Shown piece after piece: positions 1 to 8,241 of a stretch of DNA of 64,000 nt (position 1 is its first letter; each line of letters begins with the position of its first letter). A model generated the notes under the pieces. The model did not search any database, was not told the origin of the DNA, and worked only from the letters and a program-made list of their open reading frames with translations. Origin of the DNA: Rhizomicrobium sp. (lineage in GTDB: Bacteria > Pseudomonadota > Alphaproteobacteria > Micropepsales > Micropepsaceae); the NCBI GenBank assembly GCA_037200045.1, contig JBBCHM010000002.1:1229241-1293240 (forward strand). Reading direction: 5' to 3'. The translations under genes were made by a program, and so were the position numbers.

Positions 1-482
1 TCGAGCCAGCGCACGCGCACCACCCGGACCACGGGCGTTTCCGGTGCCACCTGCAGGGCGTCGGAGATCGGCGGCCTGGCGGGGACGGTTTCCAGCTCCA
101 GCAGCCTGACCTGGGTGCTGCGGCCGAAATTCAGCAGCGACTCCAGCGCGGTGTCCAGATTGCCCTGGAACGGGCGCACCGGCGTCTCGAAGATCACGGT
201 CGTGCCGACGCGGCGCTGGCGGGCGACGAGGTTGGCGTCCGCAAGCTCGGCCAGCGCCCGCCGCGCGGTGATGCGCGAAACGCCATAGCTCGCCGCCAGT
301 TCCTGCTCCGTCGGCATGCGCGAGCCGTGGGCGCGCTCCCCGCTGGTGATTTCCTCGCGCAGCTGCATGAAAATCTGGTGGTAGAGCGGGACCGCCTGCA
401 TCCGGTCGACCGCGTCGGCGTTGTTGTCCCCCTTCGGCTTCTGCAACGCCGGCCTCTCGATACGCTTCTTGCGATGAATCAT
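1..482 (-). CDS. GntR/HutC-family transcriptional regulator (3' part missing)
   Basis: The gene starts at an ATG at 482 and runs off the left edge. About residues 30-95 form a GntR winged helix: PLYHQIFMQLREEI, then the recognition region SYGVSRITARRALAEL. From about residue 105 the sequence resembles the UTRA effector-binding domain of the HutC subfamily (TALESLLNFGR, then a beta-rich stretch). It is divergent from the GlcG/HbpS gene at 554, with 71 bp between them, so it probably controls that gene or the operon beyond. The effector is unknown because the end of the sensor domain is missing. Confidence 0.9.
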   Translation of the reverse strand, partial: MIHRKKRIERPALQKPKGDNNADAVDRMQAVPLYHQIFMQLREEITSGERAHGSRMPTEQELAASYGVSRITARRALAELADANLVARQRRVGTTVIFETPVRPFQGNLDTALESLLNFGRSTQVRLLELETVPARPPISDALQVAPETPVVRVVRVRWL

Positions 483-553
483 GCTTTCCCCGCCAACCGG
501 CGGTTTTTGCACTCTATTCCTCGACCTCCGCAAGCGGAAAGGAGAATTGGCCG

Positions 554-952
554 ATGAAAACCAAGCCCATGCTCGAATCGAACGATGCCGGAGCGATTCT
601 CGACGCATGCCGGGCCGCGGCGACCGCCGCCGGACTGTCGGTCTCGATCGCGGTGGTCGATGACGGCGGCTATGCGCTCCGGCTCGAGCGCATGGACGGC
701 GCGGGGCTGATGACGCCCGCCGTGGCGAGCGCCAAGGCGCGCACCGCCGCCCTGATGCGCGCGCCGAGCAAGGTCCTGGCCGATCGGGTCCGCAACGAGC
801 CGGAGATCCTGCGCCTGACCGAATATCTGCCGATGCCCGGCGGGCTGCCGATCCTCGTGCAGGGCCATTGCGCCGGCGGCGTCGGCATATCGGGCGGCCG
901 GCCGGAACAGGACGAGGAGATCGCGCGCGCGGGCCTCGCGGCGCTCGGCTGA
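554..952 (+). CDS. GlcG/HbpS-family heme-binding-like protein
   Basis: This 132-residue protein is the usual size for the GlcG/HbpS family. The family signature is visible: a central IAVVDDGGYALRLERMDGA strand, SAKARTAA around residue 57, and the glycine-rich C-terminal half GHCAGGVGISGG. The start is supported by a GGAGA Shine-Dalgarno sequence about 10 bp upstream. Family members bind heme or act as small accessory proteins in glycolate and aromatic catabolic operons; the exact role is generally unclear. It faces the GntR gene and converges on the SDR gene at 966. Confidence 0.88.
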   Translation: MKTKPMLESNDAGAILDACRAAATAAGLSVSIAVVDDGGYALRLERMDGAGLMTPAVASAKARTAALMRAPSKVLADRVRNEPEILRLTEYLPMPGGLPILVQGHCAGGVGISGGRPEQDEEIARAGLAALG

Positions 953-965
953 GGCCGCTGGCCGA

Positions 966-1817
966 TCAATGCATCTCTTCGCCGCCGGATACATTCATCG
1001 CCTCGCCGGTGATGTAGCGGGCCTGGCCCGAGCACAGGAAGGCGCAGGCATTGGCGGCGTCGTCGACCTCGCCCACCCGGCCGAGCGGGATGCGCTCGCG
1101 CATGGCCTTCAGATAGTCGTCGACCGACAGGCCGCGCGCCTTGGCCATGAACTCGTTCTGCCAGGCGCCCAGGCCGGTGGTGACGTGGTTGGGGCAGACC
1201 GCATTGACGGTGATCTGGTGGACGCCGAGCTCGATCGCCGCCGAGCGCGTCAGCCCGACCAGACCGTGCTTGGATGCGACATAGGACGAGGTGAGCGCCG
1301 AGCCGGACTTCGCCGCGCGGCTGGCGACCGACACGATGCGCCCCGCGCCCCAGCGATCCTGCACGCCCTGGGCGATCATCTGCCGCGCCGCGTATTTCAT
1401 CGCGAAGAAGGCGCCGCGCAGATTGACGTTGAGCACGGTGTCCCAGCGCTCCTGCGTCGCCTCGATCAGCGGCCCGAACAGATAGCCGACGCCGGCATTG
1501 TTCACGAGGATGTCGAGCCGGCCGAAATGCGCGACGGCATGGCCGATCAGCGCCGCGACTTCGCTTTCCGCGCGCATGTCGGCCTGGAAGGTCGAGACAT
1601 GCGGCGAGACGCGCCTTATCTCGGCGGCGACCTCCTCCATCTCCGCCGTCGCGCCTACGCCATGGGCGGGCGCCATGTCGCCCACCGATTTGCCGATGTC
1701 GTGGATGACGACGCGCACGCCCTCCTCCGCCAGCCGGCGGGCGATCGCCTCGCCAAGGCCCTTGTGCCGGCCGGCGCCGGTCACGACCGCCACTTTTCCT
1801 TCGAGATCGGAATACAT
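966..1817 (-). CDS. SDR-family NAD(P)-dependent oxidoreductase
   Basis: This is a classical short-chain dehydrogenase of 283 residues. It has a TGAGRHKGLGEAIA cofactor loop near the N-terminus, NNAGVG near residue 95, a catalytic Ser in SVASRAAKSG, YVASK as the Tyr-x-x-x-Lys pair, and a C-terminal GGEEM. The loop has two extra residues (RHK) compared with the standard TGxxxGxG. I chose the ATG at 1817 because AAGGAG lies just upstream and the residues before it are not SDR-like. It lies 11 bp downstream of the flavin oxidoreductase gene, so the two are probably co-transcribed. It likely oxidises or reduces an alcohol/ketone intermediate of the island's pathway; the substrate is unknown. Confidence 0.93.
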   Translation of the reverse strand: MYSDLEGKVAVVTGAGRHKGLGEAIARRLAEEGVRVVIHDIGKSVGDMAPAHGVGATAEMEEVAAEIRRVSPHVSTFQADMRAESEVAALIGHAVAHFGRLDILVNNAGVGYLFGPLIEATQERWDTVLNVNLRGAFFAMKYAARQMIAQGVQDRWGAGRIVSVASRAAKSGSALTSSYVASKHGLVGLTRSAAIELGVHQITVNAVCPNHVTTGLGAWQNEFMAKARGLSVDDYLKAMRERIPLGRVGEVDDAANACAFLCSGQARYITGEAMNVSGGEEMH

Positions 1818-1828
1818 CGCTTGGCTCC

Positions 1829-3805
1829 TTAGATTTCCATGGCTGTGCGGTAACCCTCGGCAGTCGCGCTGAGCACGGTGCGCGGCGCGCGGCAATCGCC
1901 GATCAGCCGGACATCGATACCAGCGGCGCGCAAAGGCGCGGCTAATGCGTCGTCCGGCATGCGCGCCGTCGCATAAGTGAACAGGGATACGTCCTGGACC
2001 ACGGCTTCGCGGCCGTTGAAGATATTCGCATAGGCGACCTCGCCCTCGTCGAAGCGCGACGCGGCGAGCGGCTCGACCGAAGTCACGATCTCGATGTTCT
2101 TGCGATAGAGCCGGGCGTAGACGCCCTGGCGCAGCACGATCGATTCTTCCGCCGCCAGTCGCTCGCGCGGCGTCAGCAGCACGGCGCGTTCGAAGCGCGC
2201 GGCCAACAATTCGGCGGTCGCATAGGTGAAAGCGGTTTGATCGTGATCGTAGATCACCGCCGTGCCCGACTGGCGGGCGGCGGTGCGCGTGAACAGCGTG
2301 GCCACCTCGCGTATATCGGGGAAGAGGCCCTCGCCGCGATACTCGACGGGCAGAAAATCAGGCCAGACGCCATGCGAGCCGGTGGCAAGGACCACGACAT
2401 CGGGCGCGAGCGCCAGCACGGCGTCGGCATCCGCGAATTCGCCGGCGCGAAAGCGCACGCCATGGCGCCACGCCGCAAGCGCCTGATAGTCGTAGATGCT
2501 GCTCAGCGCTTCGCCGCCGGGCAGGAGCGCATGCAGCCGCGCCTTGCCGCCGGGCTCTTGCGAGGCGCCGAACACGGTGACGTCATGACCGCGCGCGGCG
2601 GCGACCCACGCCGCCTCCATGCCGGCGATGCCGGCGCCCACGATTACGACGCGGCGCCGTACCGGCGCGGGCGCCGGTGTCCAGTCCGCCTCATCCGGCG
2701 CGCCGACGCGCGGATTGTTGTCGCACAGGAGCCCGCGGCCCACGGTGATCATGTGCCAGCAGGTGTTGCACGAGACGCAGTAGCGGATTTGCGCCTCGCG
2801 ACCCTCATAGGCCTTCACGCCCCAGGCCGGATCGGTCACCAGCGGCCGCCCCAGCATCACCAGGTCGGCGAGGCCGTCGCGCACGATGCGCTCGCCCTCG
2901 TTGGGATCGGTGATCAGCCCCAGCGCGCCCAGCGGAATGCCGGGCGCGTGGCGGCCGAGCGCGTGTATCTTTCCGACATAGGGCATGCGGGGCCCGTGCA
3001 GGTCGGGCAGATGCTCATACAGCGTGTCGGCATGCGCGCCCCAGCAATAGGTGAGATAGTCCACCGCCCGCAGACGATGGATCAGCGCCGTGATCCGCGC
3101 GGCCTGCTCCAGATCGATGCCGTCGCGCAAACCGTCCTCGGCCGGCAGCTTCACGCCGATCATGAAATCGGGACCGCAGTGCTGGCGAAGGCCGAGGATC
3201 AATTCGGTCAGGAGCCGCGCGCGGCCTTCGAGGTCGCCGCCATAGCGGTCCTCGCGCCGGTTCGAGCGCGCCGAAAGAAATTGATGGAAGATGTGGCCAT
3301 GGCCGGCCGAGATCTCGACGCCCGCGAAGCCCGCGGTCCTGAGCTGCGCCGCGGAATAGACGAACTCGTCGATCATCCGGCGCACGGCGTCGGTCTCGAG
3401 CGCGTGGGGCACCGTCCAGCTCAAATCATCGGGCAAGGCCGACGCGCCGATCGCATCGGGATTGCGGAAGCCGGACCGCACGCCGCGGCCATTGTCCTGG
3501 ATCTGGCCCAGCATCAGGCCGCCCGCTTCGCGCACCGCATCGGCCCAGCGCGCCAATGCGGCGGCATTCTCGCCGGAGAGCACCTGCGGCCTTGTCGGCA
3601 GGCGCTGCGAGCGCAGCATGCCCATCGGCTCGGTCACCAGCAGCGCGGCGCCGCCTTTCGCGCGGTTCACGTAATAGGAGACCAACCTGTCGGTGACCGC
3701 GCCGCGATCGGCGTAATGCGTCGACATCGAGGCATGGACGATGCGGTTGCGCAGCACATGCGCACCGACCCGCACCGGAGAGAAAAGATGCGGATAGCTC
3801 GTCAC
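1829..3805 (-). CDS. NADH:flavin oxidoreductase, 2,4-dienoyl-CoA/enoate reductase type
   Basis: The 658-residue protein has the full three-part architecture. Residues 1 to about 330 form an old-yellow-enzyme FMN barrel (LFSPVRVG, SAGHGHIFHQFLS, NRREDRYGG). Around residues 340-365 is the iron-sulfur cluster motif YCVSCNTCW with a fourth Cys in LLCDNNP. From about residue 385 there is a FAD/NAD(P) domain opening with VVIVGAGIAGMEAAW. Related enzymes (FadH, BaiCD/BaiH, enoate reductases) reduce a C=C bond conjugated to a carbonyl. The start is a GTG two bases after the stop of the small gene upstream. It is followed by the SDR gene, so a ring or chain reduction and a dehydrogenation are probably coupled. 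Confidence 0.93.
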   Translation of the reverse strand: MTSYPHLFSPVRVGAHVLRNRIVHASMSTHYADRGAVTDRLVSYYVNRAKGGAALLVTEPMGMLRSQRLPTRPQVLSGENAAALARWADAVREAGGLMLGQIQDNGRGVRSGFRNPDAIGASALPDDLSWTVPHALETDAVRRMIDEFVYSAAQLRTAGFAGVEISAGHGHIFHQFLSARSNRREDRYGGDLEGRARLLTELILGLRQHCGPDFMIGVKLPAEDGLRDGIDLEQAARITALIHRLRAVDYLTYCWGAHADTLYEHLPDLHGPRMPYVGKIHALGRHAPGIPLGALGLITDPNEGERIVRDGLADLVMLGRPLVTDPAWGVKAYEGREAQIRYCVSCNTCWHMITVGRGLLCDNNPRVGAPDEADWTPAPAPVRRRVVIVGAGIAGMEAAWVAAARGHDVTVFGASQEPGGKARLHALLPGGEALSSIYDYQALAAWRHGVRFRAGEFADADAVLALAPDVVVLATGSHGVWPDFLPVEYRGEGLFPDIREVATLFTRTAARQSGTAVIYDHDQTAFTYATAELLAARFERAVLLTPRERLAAEESIVLRQGVYARLYRKNIEIVTSVEPLAASRFDEGEVAYANIFNGREAVVQDVSLFTYATARMPDDALAAPLRAAGIDVRLIGDCRAPRTVLSATAEGYRTAMEI

Positions 3806-3807
3806 AT

Positions 3808-4104
3808 TCAGTCGGGCGCGTGCATGCGCAGGACACGCTTGATGAAAGCCTGGCGCCAGGCGGCCCGTTCGGCCTCGACCGCGTCGTCGGCGCGATAGGC
3901 CTCGACATCGCCGCGCCGGACCGTGCCCTTTTCCGCCAGCAATCTCTCGACCGTATCCAGCCGGTCGCGCAGCACGGAGACTTCGGTCATCAGTTCCAGG
4001 ACGAACGTCATCATCTGGTCGACCGCAGGATCGTCGAAAAACCGTGGCCGTTTTCCCTTGGCCACCCGCGGCAGTTTCACTTCATCAGGATTAAGCCGCT
4101 TCAT
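3808..4104 (-). CDS. small hypothetical protein, 98 aa, head of the flavin-reductase operon
   Basis: I do not recognise this family. The protein is soluble and charged. A basic N-terminal segment (KLPRVAKGKRPRFFDDPAVDQ) is followed by a likely helical or coiled region (VLELMTEVSVLRDRLDTVERLL) and an Arg/Ala-rich end. It is separated by two bases from the flavin oxidoreductase gene, which implies translational coupling and a role linked to that enzyme, perhaps as a small subunit. No membrane segment, signal peptide or metal motif is visible. Confidence 0.7.
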   Translation of the reverse strand: MKRLNPDEVKLPRVAKGKRPRFFDDPAVDQMMTFVLELMTEVSVLRDRLDTVERLLAEKGTVRRGDVEAYRADDAVEAERAAWRQAFIKRVLRMHAPD

Positions 4105-4132
4105 CGTCAGAGCCTATGCCATCGCGGCCCGA

Positions 4133-4160
4133 ATGGGGAAGCCCGAAGCGGCTTCCCCAT
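4133..4160 (-). terminator. strong hairpin after the TonB-dependent receptor gene
   Basis: A perfect 11-bp stem (ATGGGGAAGCC with its complement) closes on a six-base loop 15 bp past the receptor stop. There is no clear T-run after it on the minus strand, so it may serve as a transcript-stabilising or weak termination hairpin. Confidence 0.5.
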
Positions 4161-4175
4161 GCTGGAGTGCGGTTA

Positions 4176-6518
4176 TCAGTAGTCGTAGCGCGCCCGGATC
4201 ATCCACGTCCCCGGATCGTTGAGGTAGGGATAGATCAGGAACGAGGTCTTGTAGGTGTCGTCGAAGCAATTGTTGCATTCGCCGGTGAGCGACCAGTGGT
4301 TCACCTCGTCGCGCAGCGTGAGCCCCGCGTTGAAGAGGCTGTGACCCGGCTGATAGCCCTTCGGATCGTTGGAGGTCGAGACCCACGTTCCCGCGACATA
4401 GTTCCAGGCGACGTTCGGCGTGAGGCTGTAGTCCGACCCGAGCAGGAAGGTGTAGTTCGTGCCCAGGGTGGAGGTGAACGACGGGGCGCGCGTCGGATCG
4501 GCGATCGTGCCGGCGGGCGTCACGATGCCGGCGTTGCAGTTGTTGGCCGTGATGCCCTTCTTGCAGTTGGCGATCTGGGTGACGACCGAGGCGGCGATGT
4601 TCTGGAACCGGGCGCTTTGCGTGCCGACGTCCCAGAAGATGTTGAAGCCGTCGATCGGCTCGACCGTGAAGTCGCCTTCCACGCCGTAATCCGCGAGATC
4701 GGCGTAGTTGCGGATCAGATAGCTGATCAGCCCGGTCTTGGGATCGACATAGCCGGCCGGCAACTGGTTGTCGGCGTCTACGTAGTAGAAGCCTGTCAGG
4801 TTGGCGCGGACGCGATTGTCCCACCATTCCGAACGGACGCCGCCTTCATAGGACCAGATCGTCTCCTTGTTGAAGGGAAGAACGTTGCCCGCATCGTAGG
4901 CGCGGGCGTTCCAGCCGCCGGACTTGAAGCCGCGCGTCGCCGAGGCGAACGCCATGACATCGGGCGTGATCTGGTAGTTGAGCGCGAAGCGCGGCGTCAG
5001 CACATCGGCGTTCATCTTCACCGGAATGCCCAGATTGACCACGTCCTGCGTCGAGAACGGCTGATTGGCCGCCGAGGAGCGCGCGAGCGGGTTGGGATTG
5101 GGCTGATACTCGACATCCTTCGCTTCATGCGTCCAGCGGGCGCCGGCGGTGAAGGTCAGGTCGCTGGTGATGTGGAAGTCGCCCTGGAAATAGGCGGCAT
5201 ACGACTCCGTACCGTTGGTCATGACGCGGTCGGCGCTGACCAGCGATGGGCCGGTCAAGGGGACCGTGATGTTGGCGAAGTTCGTCCAGTTGCGCTCGTT
5301 CAGGTAATAGACGCCGGCCACGTAGGTGAGGAAGTCGTGGAAGCCGCTACCGGTGACCTTGATCTCCTGCGTGAACTGGTGGCTCCAGCTGTCGTTGACG
5401 AGCGGCGTCGAATAGCCGCGCGAGCCCGACACGAAGTCGACGCCGTTGAGCACGACCGAGGCGCTCGACAGGCCGTCGAAGCTGTCGGTCATATAGTCCA
5501 GATCGGTGCTGAGATAGCCGGTGATGAAATTCACCGTCGCGCCGGCGACGACCGTCTCGAAGTTCGAGCTGATCGTGTAGGTCTTGGTGGTGTCGCCGAG
5601 CGTGTTGTCGGCCAGGCCGGCGGAAACGAGGGCCGCGCCGATCGCCTTGTTGGTGAAGAACGGCGTGTAGTCGACGCGTTCGCCCTTCTTCGGGTCGTAG
5701 AAGTTCACCAGATTGGAATTGTTGGCGTAGGTGTAGTTCGCCGCCAGGTCCCAGGTCGAGTTGGCGTCGAGCGGCAGGCGGACGGCAACACGCCCGCCCC
5801 ATTCCCGGTCGCCGTTTTCGAGCTGACCGGTGGTCTGATTGTGCACATAGCCGTCGGCGTTGGTGTAGTAGCCCGATACCTTGGTCAAGATGTCGCCATC
5901 GGCGAGCGGCACGTCGACCGAGCCGCGCACCTGGGTACGATTATAGGCGCCGTAGCCAGCCTCGAGGAAGCCGGTCAGCTGGTCGCCCGGCTTCTTCAGG
6001 ATGACATTGATCGCGCCGCCGGTGGTGTTGCGCCCGAACAGCGTGCCCTGCGGACCGCGCAGGACCTCGATCTGGTCCACGTCGAACATCGAGAAATTGT
6101 TCGCGCCCTGGCGGGACAGATAGATGTCGTCGATATAGGTGCCGACCGGAACGTCGAAGGTCGAGATCGACTCGGTGTTGTTCAGTCCGCGCATCGAATA
6201 GGTATTCGCGGTGCCGAGCGCGGTGTTGTTGTGGCCGATCAGGTTCGGCACGTACTGCACCAAATCCAGCGCGTTGGTGATCTGGCGATCCGCCAGATCG
6301 TGCGAGGTGAAGGCGCTGACCGCGAGCGGGACCTTCTGGAGATCCTCCGCATGGCGTTGCGCGGTGACGATGACCTGCTCAAGGCCGCCGGCGGCCGTGG
6401 AGTCGGACGGCGCCACGGTACTGACCGGCGCCGCCTGGGCCAGGACCGATGTGGAAGAGAGCAAGAACCCCAGACCGGCGGCGAGGCCGATCTTCCTTGA
6501 CCGATACGCAGAACTCAT
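4176..6518 (-). CDS. TonB-dependent receptor
   Basis: This is a 780-residue outer-membrane receptor. A signal peptide (hydrophobic IGLAAGLGFLLSSTSVLAQA) is followed by a TonB-box-like EQVIVTAQR and the plug domain (VPLAVSAF, RGPQGTLFGRNTTGGAINV). The remainder is a long 22-strand-type barrel rich in alternating aromatic residues, ending in RARYDY with a terminal aromatic. I placed the start at the ATG at 6518, preceded by AAGGGG; an in-frame TTG lies two codons earlier. Family members import siderophores, vitamin B12, sugars or aromatic compounds. The catabolic neighbours suggest import of the island's substrate rather than iron. Confidence 0.95.
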   Translation of the reverse strand: MSSAYRSRKIGLAAGLGFLLSSTSVLAQAAPVSTVAPSDSTAAGGLEQVIVTAQRHAEDLQKVPLAVSAFTSHDLADRQITNALDLVQYVPNLIGHNNTALGTANTYSMRGLNNTESISTFDVPVGTYIDDIYLSRQGANNFSMFDVDQIEVLRGPQGTLFGRNTTGGAINVILKKPGDQLTGFLEAGYGAYNRTQVRGSVDVPLADGDILTKVSGYYTNADGYVHNQTTGQLENGDREWGGRVAVRLPLDANSTWDLAANYTYANNSNLVNFYDPKKGERVDYTPFFTNKAIGAALVSAGLADNTLGDTTKTYTISSNFETVVAGATVNFITGYLSTDLDYMTDSFDGLSSASVVLNGVDFVSGSRGYSTPLVNDSWSHQFTQEIKVTGSGFHDFLTYVAGVYYLNERNWTNFANITVPLTGPSLVSADRVMTNGTESYAAYFQGDFHITSDLTFTAGARWTHEAKDVEYQPNPNPLARSSAANQPFSTQDVVNLGIPVKMNADVLTPRFALNYQITPDVMAFASATRGFKSGGWNARAYDAGNVLPFNKETIWSYEGGVRSEWWDNRVRANLTGFYYVDADNQLPAGYVDPKTGLISYLIRNYADLADYGVEGDFTVEPIDGFNIFWDVGTQSARFQNIAASVVTQIANCKKGITANNCNAGIVTPAGTIADPTRAPSFTSTLGTNYTFLLGSDYSLTPNVAWNYVAGTWVSTSNDPKGYQPGHSLFNAGLTLRDEVNHWSLTGECNNCFDDTYKTSFLIYPYLNDPGTWMIRARYDY

Positions 6519-6524
6519 ACGCAA

Positions 6525-6818
6525 ACCCCTTTTCCCTCAAGAAATAACTTCGTTGTCCCTGCGAGCCCCCGACGGCCCAATCTTTGTGCCGGGACAAGGC
6601 GGTCGCCCTGCCACAGCGATGTCGAATGTCGCGCCCTTCGATCGCGGCCCGCGTCGCGCGCGGGAGCAAAACCGCGCTCTGTCGCCTGGCTGTCCTTCAA
6701 TCCGCCGGATCAACATTCGATTTGTACTAATGATATATCAAAAGAACAAATCTGTCATCATCGATCTGTCATCGGCGTCGAATGTTTTTCGTAAAGCGTG
6801 TCTTCTTTGCGACTCTGT
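6525..6818. other. 294-bp non-coding region upstream of the receptor
   Basis: No convincing gene is present. The right half is AT-richer than its surroundings and contains the 8-bp palindrome GATATATC near 6740. This is the likely promoter/operator region of the receptor gene. No copy of the GTTCC-N7-GGAAC operator found elsewhere in the island is visible here. Confidence 0.5.
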
Positions 6819-7412
6819 TCACACGGGGTAAGTCGGCCGCGACAGGCAACGCTCCAGCCAGCGCGCCACCGACGGATAGGGTGCGAGATCGACGCGGGCC
6901 GGCCGGGCTAGCGCCATGATCGCCGCGACATTGAGATCGGCGATCGAAAAGCCGCTCCCGACCAGCCATTCCGCCCTATCGAGCGCGCCTTGCAGAACCG
7001 TCAGCGGCGCGGCGAGCGCCTGCTCCGCGGCGTCCGCCGCCGCCGCGTCCCGCGCGTCGGCCGGCTTGACGACGCGCTCCATCAGGCAGGTCACGAGAAG
7101 CCGCTCGACCTCGTTCAACGCCCACAGCGTCCATTGCCAGACCAGCGCTTCGTCCTCGGCCCCTTCGGGATAGAGCGTGCCGAGGCCGTATTTCTTCGCC
7201 AGGTAAAGACCGATCGCGAACGATTCGAACAGCTTGAATTCGCCGTCGCGCAGCGCCGGCACGCGACCGTTCGGATTGATGGCCCGGTAAGCCGGGCCCT
7301 TGAGCTCGGCCGGCTCGGGCACGATGTTCTCGACCGGAATACCGAGTTCGCGGGCCACCCAGAGCGGACGGCGCGCGCGCGATGACGGTTTGCCGAATAT
7401 CTCCACTGTCAT
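6819..7412 (-). CDS. glutathione S-transferase family protein
   Basis: The protein has 197 residues. The N-terminal thioredoxin-like domain carries NPNGRVPALRDG with the cis-Pro and the glutathione-binding ESFAI (the ES-x-I motif). The C-terminal part is all-helical (WQWTLWALNEVERLLV, LVGSGFSIADLNVAA with its N-capping motif). I chose the ATG at 7412 because the thioredoxin fold starts immediately after it. It lies four bases after the hydrolase stop, so it is part of the same operon. Bacterial GSTs in catabolic clusters often isomerise or thiolytically cleave ring products or reduce disulfides; the specific role is unknown. Confidence 0.92.
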   Translation of the reverse strand: MTVEIFGKPSSRARRPLWVARELGIPVENIVPEPAELKGPAYRAINPNGRVPALRDGEFKLFESFAIGLYLAKKYGLGTLYPEGAEDEALVWQWTLWALNEVERLLVTCLMERVVKPADARDAAAADAAEQALAAPLTVLQGALDRAEWLVGSGFSIADLNVAAIMALARPARVDLAPYPSVARWLERCLSRPTYPV

Positions 7413-7416
7413 CGAT

Positions 7417-8241
7417 TCAGCCCTTCCCCGGCAGGGACGCCAGAAATTCAAGAACCGGCACGCACCACTCGCCGACGCGGTCGAACACCATGCCGGCGCC
7501 GCCCGGCAGCTCGGCGTAGGACCAGGCGGGCTGAAGCGCGAGAAGCGCGACGCCGGACGGATAGACGGGGTCGGTGCGGCTGGCGATCACCAGCGCCGGA
7601 CAGGCGATTTTCGCCACGTCGGGCGCGAAGTCGTAGTTCGCCGCGGCCCAGTGAGACTGTTCCTTCCATGGGCCATTGGCGAAATAGGCGACAAGGGACA
7701 GATGCACGGTCTCGTCGCTCCATTGCGGGTCGCCGATGCGGCGGACCAGCGCCCAGCGGTCGGTGAAGTGATGGCCGTCGCGCTCGAGAATCTGCGGATC
7801 GCTGAAACGCTTCAGCCGCTCCGCGCGCTGCTCGGCCGTATAGAGCGGCGCGTTGTCGAGGACGATGCCGCGGACCTTGCCGCCATGCCGCGCCGCCAGG
7901 CGCCCGGCGACCAGTGCGCCGCCGTGATGGCCGACGACCGCGGCCTGGCCGATCCCCAGGCCGTCCAAGAATGCCGCCATGGCATCGGCATAGAGCTCGA
8001 TGCTCGGCGCCTCGGTCGGGTCCGACATGCCATGGCTCGGCAGGTCCGGCGCGATCGCGCAATAGCCCGCCGCGGCCAGTAGCGGCAGGGCGTGGCGATA
8101 CTGGATCGACGACCAGGGCGCCTGGTGGATGAGAAGCACCGGCGTTCCCTCGCCATGCTTGCGGTAGTGAATCTGGCCGTGGCGCGTCGCGACATAGCCG
8201 CGCGTTTCGCCGGGCAAGGCGCCGAAGATGGGCAGGGTCAT
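7417..8241 (-). CDS. alpha/beta-hydrolase-fold protein lacking the Ser nucleophile and terminal His
   Basis: The 274-residue protein has the fold clearly: LLIHQAPWSS oxyanion strand, PDLPSHGMSDP, and the nucleophile elbow VVGHHGGALVAG. At the elbow the G-x-S-x-G Ser is His. The acid is probably Asp in SRTDPVYP. Where most members have the catalytic His, the sequence is PGGAGMVFD, with no His. Its start overlaps the upstream flavoprotein stop (ATGA), so the two are translationally coupled. It is a paralogue of the gene at 9880, which has the same GHH elbow. It may be a lyase, a cofactor-free oxygenase-like enzyme or a binding protein rather than a hydrolase. Confidence 0.9.
   Translation of the reverse strand: MTLPIFGALPGETRGYVATRHGQIHYRKHGEGTPVLLIHQAPWSSIQYRHALPLLAAAGYCAIAPDLPSHGMSDPTEAPSIELYADAMAAFLDGLGIGQAAVVGHHGGALVAGRLAARHGGKVRGIVLDNAPLYTAEQRAERLKRFSDPQILERDGHHFTDRWALVRRIGDPQWSDETVHLSLVAYFANGPWKEQSHWAAANYDFAPDVAKIACPALVIASRTDPVYPSGVALLALQPAWSYAELPGGAGMVFDRVGEWCVPVLEFLASLPGKG

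Noticed and set aside
489..508. CCGCC-AACC-GGCGG followed by five T, terminator-like
   Set aside because: It lies inside a divergent promoter region just ahead of two start codons. No transcript is known to need termination there, and the stem is only 5 bp. It could equally be part of a GntR operator, so I did not call it.
2237..3898. Open frame of about 550 codons on the plus strand opposite the flavin oxidoreductase
   Set aside because: It shadows a complete, well-conserved gene and has the composition of an antisense GC-rich frame.
4116..6500. Open frame of nearly 800 codons opposite the first TonB receptor
   Set aside because: The minus-strand receptor has signal peptide, plug and barrel end. 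The plus frame has none of the features of a real protein.
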